Shown here piece by piece: positions 1 through 7,727 of a stretch of 64,000 nt of DNA (position 1 is the first letter of the stretch; every line of letters starts with the position of its first letter). The translations under genes and the position numbers were made by a program. The DNA comes from Chryseobacterium sp. Leaf405. GTDB lineage: Bacteria > Bacteroidota > Bacteroidia > Flavobacteriales > Weeksellaceae. The stretch is taken from positions 942,702 through 1,006,701 of the forward strand of contig NZ_LMQN01000015.1 of NCBI RefSeq assembly GCF_001425355.1, in the 5' to 3' direction. A model generated the notes under the pieces. The model ran no database searches. It was given only the letters and a program-made list of their open reading frames with translations, and was not told the origin of the DNA.

Positions 1-219
1 GGTCAGAATGGGAATATAAGGCGCATAAAAATTGTCCTTGTGAGCTTTATCTCTTGTTTCAAACTCAAAATTCAACGCATCCTTTGCATTGAAAAGAGTA
101 TTGTAATATGTGGAAAATCCTTTCATAAACTTAGATCGCTGCTCAGGTCTCTTGGTTTTTGTAATACAAGAAACAACAACAATACTTAGGATTAAAAGGA
201 ATAAAATATTCTTTTTCAT
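1..219 (-). CDS. PorW/SprE-like type IX secretion lipoprotein, N-terminal fragment
   Basis: Partial gene: the reading frame starts with ATG at 219 and runs off the left edge of the window after 73 codons. It opens with a lipoprotein signal (MKKNILFLLILSIVVVSC, lipidation Cys at residue 18). The following stretch, YYNTLFNAKDALNFEFE, resembles the start of the TPR lipoprotein PorW/SprE, which works with the type IX secretion and gliding machinery in Bacteroidota. Only the N-terminus is visible, so the TPR region cannot be confirmed; another TPR lipoprotein is possible. It is the last visible gene of a minus-strand run with Maf, the KdsC-like phosphatase and DUF2520. Confidence 0.5.
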   Translation of the reverse strand, partial: MKKNILFLLILSIVVVSCITKTKRPEQRSKFMKGFSTYYNTLFNAKDALNFEFETRDKAHKDNFYAPYIPILT

Positions 220-306
220 TATTTAATATAAACTCGCTAATCTACTTTTTATTATCAGTAGGTTTGATGATTTTGTAAAAATAATAAAATTTTATATGGA
301 AATTGG

Positions 307-861
307 TTATATTTCTTTCAAAATTTTGTAAACCAAATGAGTAGGAAGCCCCATAATGGTATAAAAGCTTCCTTTCATGTATTTAATTTTTGCCATTCCG
401 AGCCATTCCTGGATGCCGTAACTTCCTGCTTTGTCGAAAGGTCTGTAATTTTCGATATAATATTTTATTTCGTCATCTGTTAATTCATCCAATTCTACAT
501 CTGCAACATCCGTTTCCGTAATTGTTTTTGTTGATGTTTTAATGGTAATTCCCGTATAAACCTGATGTATTTTTCCTGAAAGAAGTTTCAGCATTTGTCT
601 GGCATCATTTTCATTAATTGGTTTTCCGAGAAACTGATTGTCAATCGCTACAACAGTATCAGCAGTTAGTAGAACCTCTCCTTCTTCCAGTTTTCGGAAT
701 GCATTTGCTTTTAATTCAGAAAGATAAGCAGCAGACTCTTGCACTTTGATATGTTCGGGAATAATTTCTTCACAATCGATTTTTACAACTTCAAATTCAA
801 AACCTAAACTGGATAATAGTTCTTTTCTTCTGGGAGATTGTGAGGCTAATAATAATTTCAT
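307..861 (-). CDS. maf: Maf-family nucleotide pyrophosphatase
   Basis: A 184-residue Maf/Ham1-fold protein of normal family length. The N-terminal nucleotide-binding signature ASQSPRRKELL is at residues 6-16 and the catalytic Asp lies in TADTVVA (residues 66-72, D68). Maf proteins hydrolyse non-canonical or pyrimidine nucleoside triphosphates to monophosphates, which is a house-cleaning role linked to division arrest in some bacteria. The ASxSPRR form fits the dTTP/UTP-type (YhdE) subfamily, but specificity is inferred only. The start is 10 bp downstream of the KdsC-like gene, consistent with co-transcription. Confidence 0.93.
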   Translation of the reverse strand: MKLLLASQSPRRKELLSSLGFEFEVVKIDCEEIIPEHIKVQESAAYLSELKANAFRKLEEGEVLLTADTVVAIDNQFLGKPINENDARQMLKLLSGKIHQVYTGITIKTSTKTITETDVADVELDELTDDEIKYYIENYRPFDKAGSYGIQEWLGMAKIKYMKGSFYTIMGLPTHLVYKILKEI

Positions 862-871
862 TGTCAGTTAA

Positions 872-1390
872 TTAAATAGATTGTGTATTGTCCTCATGCC
901 ATTTTCCCTGAACCTTCATTACCTGCTCTATCACATCACGTACTGCCCCACTTCCGCCTTTTATAGGTGAAATATAAGTTGCGACATTTTTCACTTCAGG
1001 AACTGCATTTTCGGGACAGGCAGCAATTGCAGAGTTTTTTAGGATATGAATATCCGGTAAATCATCGCCCATGGTTAAAATTTCTTCATTTTTGAGATTG
1101 TACTTTGCTTTAAAATCTTCAAAATCTGCCATTTTATTGTGAGACTTTGCATAATAATCTTCGATCCCGAGATAATTGATTCTGTGTTTTACCATTTCAT
1201 CATTTCCACCCGTTATAACTCCGATTAAATAATTGTTTTTTAAAGCTTTAACGACGGCGTAACCATCAAGAACGTTCATTACTCTGGACATATTTCCACC
1301 AGGCATCAAATACACGCTTCCATCTGTAAAAACTCCGTCTACATCGAATACAAATGCTTTAATATCTTTTAATTTCTCTTTATAGCTCAT
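872..1390 (-). CDS. KdsC-like HAD phosphatase (KDO 8-phosphate phosphatase)
   Basis: A 172-residue HAD superfamily protein of the small, cap-less C0 type typical of KdsC. The nucleophile motif FDVDGVFTDG (D16 and D18) and the distal metal motif GDDLPD are both visible. KdsC removes phosphate from 3-deoxy-D-manno-octulosonate 8-phosphate in lipopolysaccharide core synthesis. The length and the VDGVxTDG signature support this activity, although related phosphatases such as those acting on other sialic-type sugars share the fold. Its 3' neighbour is maf, and its start overlaps the end of the DUF2520 gene by 11 bp, so the three are probably one operon. Confidence 0.85.
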   Translation of the reverse strand: MSYKEKLKDIKAFVFDVDGVFTDGSVYLMPGGNMSRVMNVLDGYAVVKALKNNYLIGVITGGNDEMVKHRINYLGIEDYYAKSHNKMADFEDFKAKYNLKNEEILTMGDDLPDIHILKNSAIAACPENAVPEVKNVATYISPIKGGSGAVRDVIEQVMKVQGKWHEDNTQSI

Positions 1391-2129
1391 ACATTTTTTG
1401 AATTGAATGATTCATTGTTTTATAAATCTCAAGACTTTCATCTTTCAATAATTGCTCGTGTAATTCCAGAATTCTTTTGTCGTTTCGTACAGCCGGACCG
1501 GTTTGTGCAGATTTTGGTTCAATTTCATGGATTTTCTGAACGGTTTCATAGATTAATGGTAAAAAATAATCAAACGGAATTTCCTGTGAATCCGAAATTT
1601 CTTTTGCTCTAGAAAAAAGATGATTTACAAAATTACACGCAAAAACTGCGGTTAAATGAATATATTTTCTTTTCTCATGAGAACTTTCAATTACATTCTG
1701 AGAAACTTTAGAAGCGATTTCAAATAACGTTTTCTTATCTCCTTCATTTTCTGTTTCAATAAAAAACGGAATTTTTGAATAATCTAATTCTTTTGATTTT
1801 GAAAAAGTCTGCAAAGGATAAAAACTTGCTTTTCTGTAATCCCCCTGTAAAATTTCCTTCGGAAGAGAACCGGAAGTGTGGGCAACCAAACAATCCTTTT
1901 TAGTGATGATCTTTGAAACGTTTTCTACAGAATTGTCGCTTACACAAATAATGTACAAATCCGATTCAACTAAATTGTTAGTTGAAAAAGGAATGTTTAA
2001 TTCTTCAGAAATTTTATGAAGTTCTTTTTCATTTCTGCCAAAAATCTGTGCTAGCGGAATATTATTCTGAACAAAAGCTTTTGACAAGTGATAGGCCACA
2101 TTTCCGGAACCAATAATTACAATTTGCAT
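1380..2129 (-). CDS. DUF2520/Rossmann-fold dehydrogenase-like protein
   Basis: A 249-residue protein with an N-terminal NAD(P)-binding Rossmann motif (IIGSGNVAYHL, residues 5-15) and a C-terminal all-helical DUF2520 domain resembling ketopantoate-reductase/ProC-like proteins. The substrate is unknown. It is the first gene of the minus-strand run with the KdsC-like phosphatase and maf, overlapping the former by 11 bp. A TATCTTTG box a few bases upstream of the start codon suggests a short or leaderless transcript. Confidence 0.85.
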   Translation of the reverse strand: MQIVIIGSGNVAYHLSKAFVQNNIPLAQIFGRNEKELHKISEELNIPFSTNNLVESDLYIICVSDNSVENVSKIITKKDCLVAHTSGSLPKEILQGDYRKASFYPLQTFSKSKELDYSKIPFFIETENEGDKKTLFEIASKVSQNVIESSHEKRKYIHLTAVFACNFVNHLFSRAKEISDSQEIPFDYFLPLIYETVQKIHEIEPKSAQTGPAVRNDKRILELHEQLLKDESLEIYKTMNHSIQKMYEL

Positions 2130-2133
2130 ACAA

Positions 2134-2141
2134 CAAAGATA
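2134..2141 (-). promoter_or_regulatory. Putative -7 promoter box for the DUF2520-KdsC-maf run
   Basis: On the minus strand this reads TATCTTTG, a perfect match to the Bacteroidota -7 consensus TAnnTTTG. It lies just upstream of the ATG at 2129, so the transcript would be nearly leaderless. No convincing -33 TTTG is seen at the right distance, so the assignment rests on one half of the promoter. Confidence 0.45.
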
Positions 2142-2271
2142 AGGCTTTGTGGTGATTCCTGAGAAAAGGAGAGTATCATATCTTAAATTGAAGTTTGTTA
2201 TTTCAGTTTTATAAAGTAATTTATATATTTAATCAATTAATTTTAACTGTAAAAAACATTTGGACTAAAAA

Positions 2272-2304
2272 TTGAAGAAGTAATTTAACTTTCAACTATT
2301 TTTG
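2272..2304 (+). promoter_or_regulatory. Putative promoter of the ECF sigma operon
   Basis: A TATTTTTG box at 2297-2304 matches the Bacteroidota -7 consensus, and a TTG at 2272-2274 lies 22 bp upstream as a weak -33 element. Initiation would fall near 2311, leaving a short leader before the sigma-factor ATG at 2330. Confidence 0.5.
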
Positions 2305-2329
2305 TAATCCAAAACAATGAAAGCATCTT

Positions 2330-2881
2330 ATGAAGATTAAGGACGCGGAAATTATTTCGTTGATGCAAAATCCACGAACTCTGGAACAGGGAGTTCGCGC
2401 TTTGATGGATGCTTATCAAAGTAGGTTGTATTGGCACATTAGAAGAATTATTGTGGACGGAGATCTTGCTCAGGATACCTTGCAGGATACTTTTATTAAA
2501 GCTTATCAGAATTTTCATCAGTTTAAAAATGATAGTCAGTTGTATACCTGGCTGTACAGAATCGCTACCAATGAGGCATTGCAGCAGATAAACAAATTGA
2601 AGAAAATGCAGAAGACTGATGAGGATCCGGAATATTATATGCAGAATCTGGTAGCTGATAATACATCGGGAGATGCCGAAGAAATACAGATCCTATTACA
2701 GAGCGCTATACAAAGCCTGCCCGAAAAGCAGAAACTGGTATTTATGATGCGGTATTATGATGATTTGCCTTATGAAGAGATATCAAAAATTGTGGATATG
2801 TCGGTAGGGACTTTGAAAACAAATTATCATTATGCCAAGCAGAAAATAGAAGATTATATTAAAGAAAATTACCAAAAATAA
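2330..2881 (+). CDS. ECF-type RNA polymerase sigma-70 factor
   Basis: A 183-residue extracytoplasmic-function sigma factor. Region 2 spans roughly residues 20-85 and includes QDTLQDTFIKAYQNFHQF and the tryptophan-rich TWLYRIATNEAL segment. Region 4 (about residues 125-178) carries SLPEKQKLVFMMRYYDDLPYEEIS and a helix-turn-helix. Such factors redirect RNA polymerase to a small stress regulon and are held by a membrane anti-sigma protein. The next two genes, a single-TM protein and a periplasmic Spy-like protein, fit the usual three-gene sigma/anti-sigma/sensor unit in Flavobacteriia. The upstream ATG at 2317 is out of frame and closes after seven codons, so 2330 is the start. Confidence 0.9.
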   Translation: MKIKDAEIISLMQNPRTLEQGVRALMDAYQSRLYWHIRRIIVDGDLAQDTLQDTFIKAYQNFHQFKNDSQLYTWLYRIATNEALQQINKLKKMQKTDEDPEYYMQNLVADNTSGDAEEIQILLQSAIQSLPEKQKLVFMMRYYDDLPYEEISKIVDMSVGTLKTNYHYAKQKIEDYIKENYQK

Positions 2882-2899
2882 TTTTTGAGAAACAACGAC

Positions 2900-3526
2900 A
2901 TGAAAGACTTCGATCTGGAAAAATTAGAACGCAAAAACATCTACAAAGTCCCCGAAAATTTATTTGAGAATATTCAGGGAAAGGTTTTGAGCGGAATGAA
3001 TGATTTTGATCTGGAAAAATTAGAACGTAAGAATATTTACGCAGTTCCTGAGAATTTCTTTGAAACTGTTCAGGAAAACGTAATAAATAGCGTAATGCCT
3101 GTGAAGAAAGCTCCGATTTTTAAATTAAATTGGGCATATGCGGCTGCGGCATCATTGGCTTTAATTTTTGGAGCGACTTTTGTTTTCAACAATACTAATG
3201 ATAGCACTGCTGAACAAAAATATGCAGTAAACGAGCAGAAGCCTAAAACAGAAAGCCAGATGGCTTATGAGACTTTGGAATCAGATTTAACTTCTGTTGA
3301 GAATAACAATCAAACAGTTAGAAATCAGGAAAATAAAAAAGCTGTTGCAGCAAATAATGATCGTGCAGAAAGAGTTAATGATAATGAAAATAATAAGACA
3401 GTAGAAACTGTTTCTACACAAAAAGAAGGACAAATGAACGAGTACCTGGATAGCTTCTCAACCTCTGAGATTTCAGAATTGGCAAGTAATTCTACTCAGG
3501 ATGTTTATTTGGATGTATATAATTAA
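2900..3526 (+). CDS. Probable membrane anti-sigma factor partner with duplicated N-terminal motif
   Basis: A 208-residue protein starting at the ATG at 2900; an in-frame TTG at 2885 is a less likely start. The cytoplasmic N-terminus holds two near-identical copies of a motif (DFDLEKLERKNIY followed by VPENxFE), one at residues 3-25 and one at about 35-57. A single transmembrane helix follows (AYAAAASLALIFGATFVF), then an Asn/Glu-rich periplasmic tail with no recognised domain. No classical zinc anti-sigma motif is visible. The role as anti-sigma factor is inferred from position directly after an ECF sigma gene and from the cytoplasmic motif plus single TM architecture. Confidence 0.65.
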   Translation: MKDFDLEKLERKNIYKVPENLFENIQGKVLSGMNDFDLEKLERKNIYAVPENFFETVQENVINSVMPVKKAPIFKLNWAYAAAASLALIFGATFVFNNTNDSTAEQKYAVNEQKPKTESQMAYETLESDLTSVENNNQTVRNQENKKAVAANNDRAERVNDNENNKTVETVSTQKEGQMNEYLDSFSTSEISELASNSTQDVYLDVYN

Positions 3527-3534
3527 AAAGAAAG

Positions 3535-4047
3535 ATGAAAAAGATAGTATTTACACTTTTTATCATTTACGGTTTTGGCTTGAATGCCCAAAAGACAGAC
3601 TATGACTGGAAGAAAATGGACCCTAAACAAAGAAAAGAGGTGATAAATAATCTTTCCCCGGAAGAAAGAAAAACGCTTCTTACCAAGTTCAGGAACAATA
3701 TGGTGATGGAAAATCTAAACATAGATCCAGGCGATAAAACTGAATTTACAGAGATTTATAATGAATATCTGGATAGCCAGAAGCAGATAAAAGGTCAGTT
3801 TAATTCTAATTTTAATCCGGAAACGTTATCTGATGATGAAGCCAAGGCTAAACTTCAACAGAGTTTTGAAGTAGGGCAGAAGCTATTGGATAACCGAAAA
3901 AAATATGCTGATAAGATGCAGCAGGTAATACCTTGCCAGAAAGTTCTGAAGCTGTTTCAGTCTGAGGGGATGATGAGAGATAAAATGAATGAAAGAAAAC
4001 CTCACGGAAACAATAACAATGCTTCAAAGCCTAAGCAAGACCCATAA
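3535..4047 (+). CDS. Secreted Spy/CpxP-like protein (sigma-unit sensor)
   Basis: A 170-residue protein with a signal peptide (MKKIVFTLFIIYGFGLNA). The mature part is highly charged and helical, with LSPEERKTLLTKFRNNM and a second helical region around residues 90-135, resembling periplasmic Spy/CpxP-type proteins that bind unfolded protein or metals. It lacks a clear LTxxQ repeat, so the family call is by overall character. It is the third gene of the ECF sigma unit, 8 bp after the membrane protein, and is followed by a strong terminator, which supports a sensor or chaperone role tied to this envelope-stress unit. Confidence 0.65.
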   Translation: MKKIVFTLFIIYGFGLNAQKTDYDWKKMDPKQRKEVINNLSPEERKTLLTKFRNNMVMENLNIDPGDKTEFTEIYNEYLDSQKQIKGQFNSNFNPETLSDDEAKAKLQQSFEVGQKLLDNRKKYADKMQQVIPCQKVLKLFQSEGMMRDKMNERKPHGNNNNASKPKQDP

Positions 4048-4069
4048 TAGTTTATTTTTTTAATGTTGG

Positions 4070-4110
4070 ACGACTCTCACGAAATTTTTTTGTGAGAGTC
4101 GTTTAATTTT
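4070..4110 (+). terminator. Rho-independent terminator of the ECF sigma unit
   Basis: An 11-bp perfect stem (ACGACTCTCAC at 4070-4080, complement at 4092-4102) with an 11-nt loop, followed by a T-rich tract. Confidence 0.85.
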
Positions 4111-4147
4111 AAAGGAATTCCTATTTTTGAAGTAAATCCATTTTTCA

Positions 4148-5179
4148 ATGAAAAAAACATTTTTCTTTTTATTATTTTCGGTATTCTTGATTGCTCAGAA
4201 GACTGAAATTATTGACTTGTCAAAATCAATAAAAGACAGTAAAAACTCAATCCGAAATTTTACCGTCATTGATCAAAGACCGGATAAGGCAATTGGAAGT
4301 GTCATATTTCATAAAGATCAGGTGAATATTGTATTTGAAAAAGATGCAGTTACAGATATTCAGGAATGGTTTTATAAAGATAATAAGGTAAGAGGAAACA
4401 ATGATTTTGTTTTGTTGTTGGAAAGTTTAAATATTACTGAAGAAAAAAAAGAAAAATATACCATTGGAAAACTTGAAGTGAGAGCCAGTACTTTTATTAA
4501 AAAATCGGATGGATATCATTTTGTTTACAGAAAAGATACGGTGGCTGAGGTCTCATCTATAAAAACACCGTATCTCGCTCAAAGTTTGGCAAAAAAGGTG
4601 ACAATTGTACTGACGGATTTAATCAAAAATTCTTACAATAAAAGAGCATGGGACTATAATATTTCAGAAAGCGAACTTCCAAATTATACCACAATATTAA
4701 AAGATAAGCTTGATATTTTAAAAACAGGTGAATTGAAGGACGGTGTTTACAAAGATTACTATAGTTTTTTTACGCACAATCCCGAGCCTGACTTTGTAAT
4801 CCAGACTAATAATAAAGAAATTGTGACTAAAGCAGTAAAGGGTGAAGAAAAAGTACCCATCAGAAATTTCTATGCTTTTGTGTATAATGGTGTAGCTTAT
4901 AAAGTAATTCCCGTGGGCTATGTAGAGATTTTCAGAGATGAAATGGGACTTTTTATTGAAGTTAAAAAAGAAGAGCTATTCCCGGAAAATTCTTCTAATT
5001 ATTTTTTCATTGGAGGTGGAGTAGTAGGTTTAGTAGCAAGTGTAGTAGGAAATGTAGCTGTTGCAGCAATTGACGCCAGTGTTGCCAAAAAGAGAAGAGG
5101 GATGGCGGGAACAGATGTTTCGCTTGATCCTTTTACAGGACATTATATTTTGCCTGAAAATTTCGGAAAATCTAAGTAG
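4148..5179 (+). CDS. Secreted protein of unknown function
   Basis: A 343-residue protein with an N-terminal signal peptide (MKKTFFFLLFSVFLIA). I do not recognise the family. Most of the chain is mixed alpha/beta with many Lys/Asp residues. Near the C-terminus is a Gly/Val-rich hydrophobic segment (FFIGGGVVGLVASVVGNVAVAA) that could be a membrane-inserting helix, followed by a basic KKRRGM stretch and a short tail. It sits alone between two terminators, so its neighbours say nothing about function. Confidence 0.75.
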   Translation: MKKTFFFLLFSVFLIAQKTEIIDLSKSIKDSKNSIRNFTVIDQRPDKAIGSVIFHKDQVNIVFEKDAVTDIQEWFYKDNKVRGNNDFVLLLESLNITEEKKEKYTIGKLEVRASTFIKKSDGYHFVYRKDTVAEVSSIKTPYLAQSLAKKVTIVLTDLIKNSYNKRAWDYNISESELPNYTTILKDKLDILKTGELKDGVYKDYYSFFTHNPEPDFVIQTNNKEIVTKAVKGEEKVPIRNFYAFVYNGVAYKVIPVGYVEIFRDEMGLFIEVKKEELFPENSSNYFFIGGGVVGLVASVVGNVAVAAIDASVAKKRRGMAGTDVSLDPFTGHYILPENFGKSK

Positions 5180-5185
5180 AGATAA

Positions 5186-5215
5186 AAAAAGACAGCTGAG
5201 TTGGCTGTCTTTTTC
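5186..5215. terminator. Bidirectional terminator
   Basis: Stem GACAGC (5191-5196) with GCTGTC (5204-5209), flanked by A-rich and T-rich arms that extend the pairing and supply a U-tract on either strand. It separates the convergent secreted-protein gene (plus) and GH92 gene (minus). Confidence 0.85.
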
Positions 5216-5216
5216 A

Positions 5217-7505
5217 TTACTTTTTATCCGTAGAATACGAGTAGGGGAAATCTTTTTCGTCGGTTCCTTTTTCTTTGTTCGGTTGAGAAATCATATCAAA
5301 TTTCAAAGTTGCTCCCTTCATCAATTCTGAGTGGCTCAGCCAGTTTTTAGAATATTTTTTACCATTAAATTTTAAAGAATTCACATAACAGTTTTCATCG
5401 CTGTTATTTTTAGCTCTAATTTCAACAGTTTTTCCGTTTTCTAAATGAATTTTAGCGTTTTTAAACAATGGAGCACCCAAAACATACTGATCTGTCGCCG
5501 GAGTTACAGGATAAAAGCCAAGTGCTGAGAAAATATACCACGCTGAGGTTTGTCCGTTATCTTCGTCACCGCAATATCCATCGGGAGTTGGCTGATACAG
5601 TCTGTTCATCGTTTCACGAACCCAATATTGCGTTTTCCAGGGCTCTCCGGAGTAATTATACAAATAAATAATATGCTGTGCCGGCTGATTTCCATGGGCA
5701 TATTGTCCCATATTCGCATTCACCATTTCCTGAATTTCATGAATCGTTGAACCATAATAAGAATCATCATAAATCGGAGGAATTTCAAAAATCTGATCTA
5801 ATTTTTTTGAAAATTCTTTTTTTCCACCCATCAGTTTTGCCAGTCCGTTAATATCCTGAAAAACTGACCATGTATAATGCCAAGAATTTCCTTCTGTAAA
5901 AGCATCGCCCCATTTAAACGGATTAAAAGGAGCCTGAAAACTTCCATCCTGATTTCTTCCGCGAGCCAATTTTGTCTCAGGATCAATTACTTTCTGAAAA
6001 TTTTGGGAACGTCTGTAATATTCTCCCCACTCATATTCGGGTTTGCCTAAGGCTTTTCCGAGTTGTGCAATGGCAAAATCATCATAGGCATACTCCAAAG
6101 TTCTTGCTGCATTTTCATTGATTTTTACATCATAAGGAACATAGCCTAATGTTTTATAATACTCAATTCCCAGTCTTCCTGTCGCTTGCGGACCTTCATT
6201 ATTGGCACCGTGAAGTAAAGCCTGATACAAAGTTTCAATATCATAACCTCGCAAACCTTTCATATAAGCATCTGCAACCACCGATGCCGAATTATTTCCA
6301 ATCATGATATCTGAATAAGACGGACTTGACCATTCCGGAAGCCAGCCGCCTTCTTTATAATCATTAATTAGCCCTTTCTGCATCTCAACATTAATGCTTG
6401 GATAAACCAAATTAAGGAAAGGGTAGAGCGCACGGAATGTGTCCCAAAAACCGGTTCCTGCAAAACGATAACCTGCCTCAGTTTTCCCGGAATATGGACT
6501 GTAATGAACAACTTCTCCCGCTTTATTGATTTCATACATTTTATGCGGAAAGCAAAGCATTCTGTAAAGACAAGAATAAAAAGTTCTCATTTGATCGATT
6601 GTTCCGCCTGCAACTTCAACTTTTTTCAGTTTCTCATTCCATGCCAGTTTTGCTTTTTTTAAGGTATTATCAAATGAATCGTTATTAAGTTCTCTTTGTA
6701 AATTTAATTCTGCCTGTTCTAAACTGATAAATGAAGAAGCAACTTTTAAGTTTACTTTTTCACCTTTTTTAGTCGAAAAACCAACCACGGCTCCGCAATG
6801 ATCTCCAGTAATTTCCAACGCATCTTTTACAAAATCTTTATCTTTCCAGGTTGAGTATTTCGTGAAAGGTTTATCTGCATAAATCACAAAATAATTTTTA
6901 AAACCAACCAATTTCCCTCTTGAGTATCTTGTTGAATAGCCCACAATTTTATTTTGAGACGGAATAATCGTAATACTCGAACCTTTATCAAAAGCATCCA
7001 CAACAAACCAGGAATTTTCAGAATCGGGATACGTCAGGCGCAATTGTGCGGCTCTTTCTGTCGGCGTAACTTCTGCTGTAACGTTATGATCTGCCAAATA
7101 AACACTGTAATAATAAGGTTTCGAAACCTCTGATTTATGAGAAAGCCAGCTCGATCTTTCTTCTTAATCAAATCGCATTTTTCCAGTGATTGGCATAATA
7201 GAAAACATACCGTAATCATTCATCCAGGGTGAAGGTTGATGAGTTTGTTTAATTCCACGGATTTTATCGGCATCGTAAGTGTACTGCCATCCGTTTCCGT
7301 TTTTCCCGGTTTGCGGCGTCCATAAATTCATTCCGTGAGGAACGGCAACGGCGGGATAGGTATTTCCATTGGATAAATCAGGTTTTGAAAGAGATCCGAT
7401 GAGCGGATTTACAAATTCTTCCGGATTTTCGGGTGCTTTTTCAATCCATTGCGATTTCAGTTGAATGAATGGAATGATTAAAAGAAGTAAAAGAACTTTT
7501 TTCAT
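5217..7505 (-). pseudogene. GH92 alpha-mannosidase interrupted by an in-frame TAA
   Basis: Read through one stop codon, this is a 761-residue glycoside hydrolase family 92 enzyme with signal peptide MKKVLLLLLIIPFIQLKS. The frame is continuous from the ATG at 7505 to the stop at 5217; the only lesion is a TAA at 7166-7164, between GKMRFD and EERSSWLSHK. Both flanking parts match the family (N-terminal beta-sandwich with NPLIGS and YPAVAVPHGM; catalytic GTFW-type WDTFRALYP region and GDEDNGQTSAWY near the C-terminus). GH92 enzymes are calcium-dependent exo-alpha-mannosidases that trim N-glycans or yeast mannan. The general-acid motif here reads HGNQP where many members have HGNEP. A single substitution of a sense codon such as GAA or CAA would explain the stop; a sequencing error is also possible. 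Confidence 0.85.
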
Positions 7506-7727
7506 TTTAAAAAATAAGATTGAGCTTTTGCAGATTTTGAATTGAAAAGATAAATATTTTTGAAAAAACAAAAGGTATTTATCAAAATAATTTGAACTCT
7601 TATTCAGGAGGAAGGATATAATGATTTCTTGCCTATATAACTGATAGTATTTTCACCGGAATAATGACTAAGTTTGTATTTCTTGGCTCATAAATTGATA
7701 ATCCCACAACATTATTGAATTTAATTA

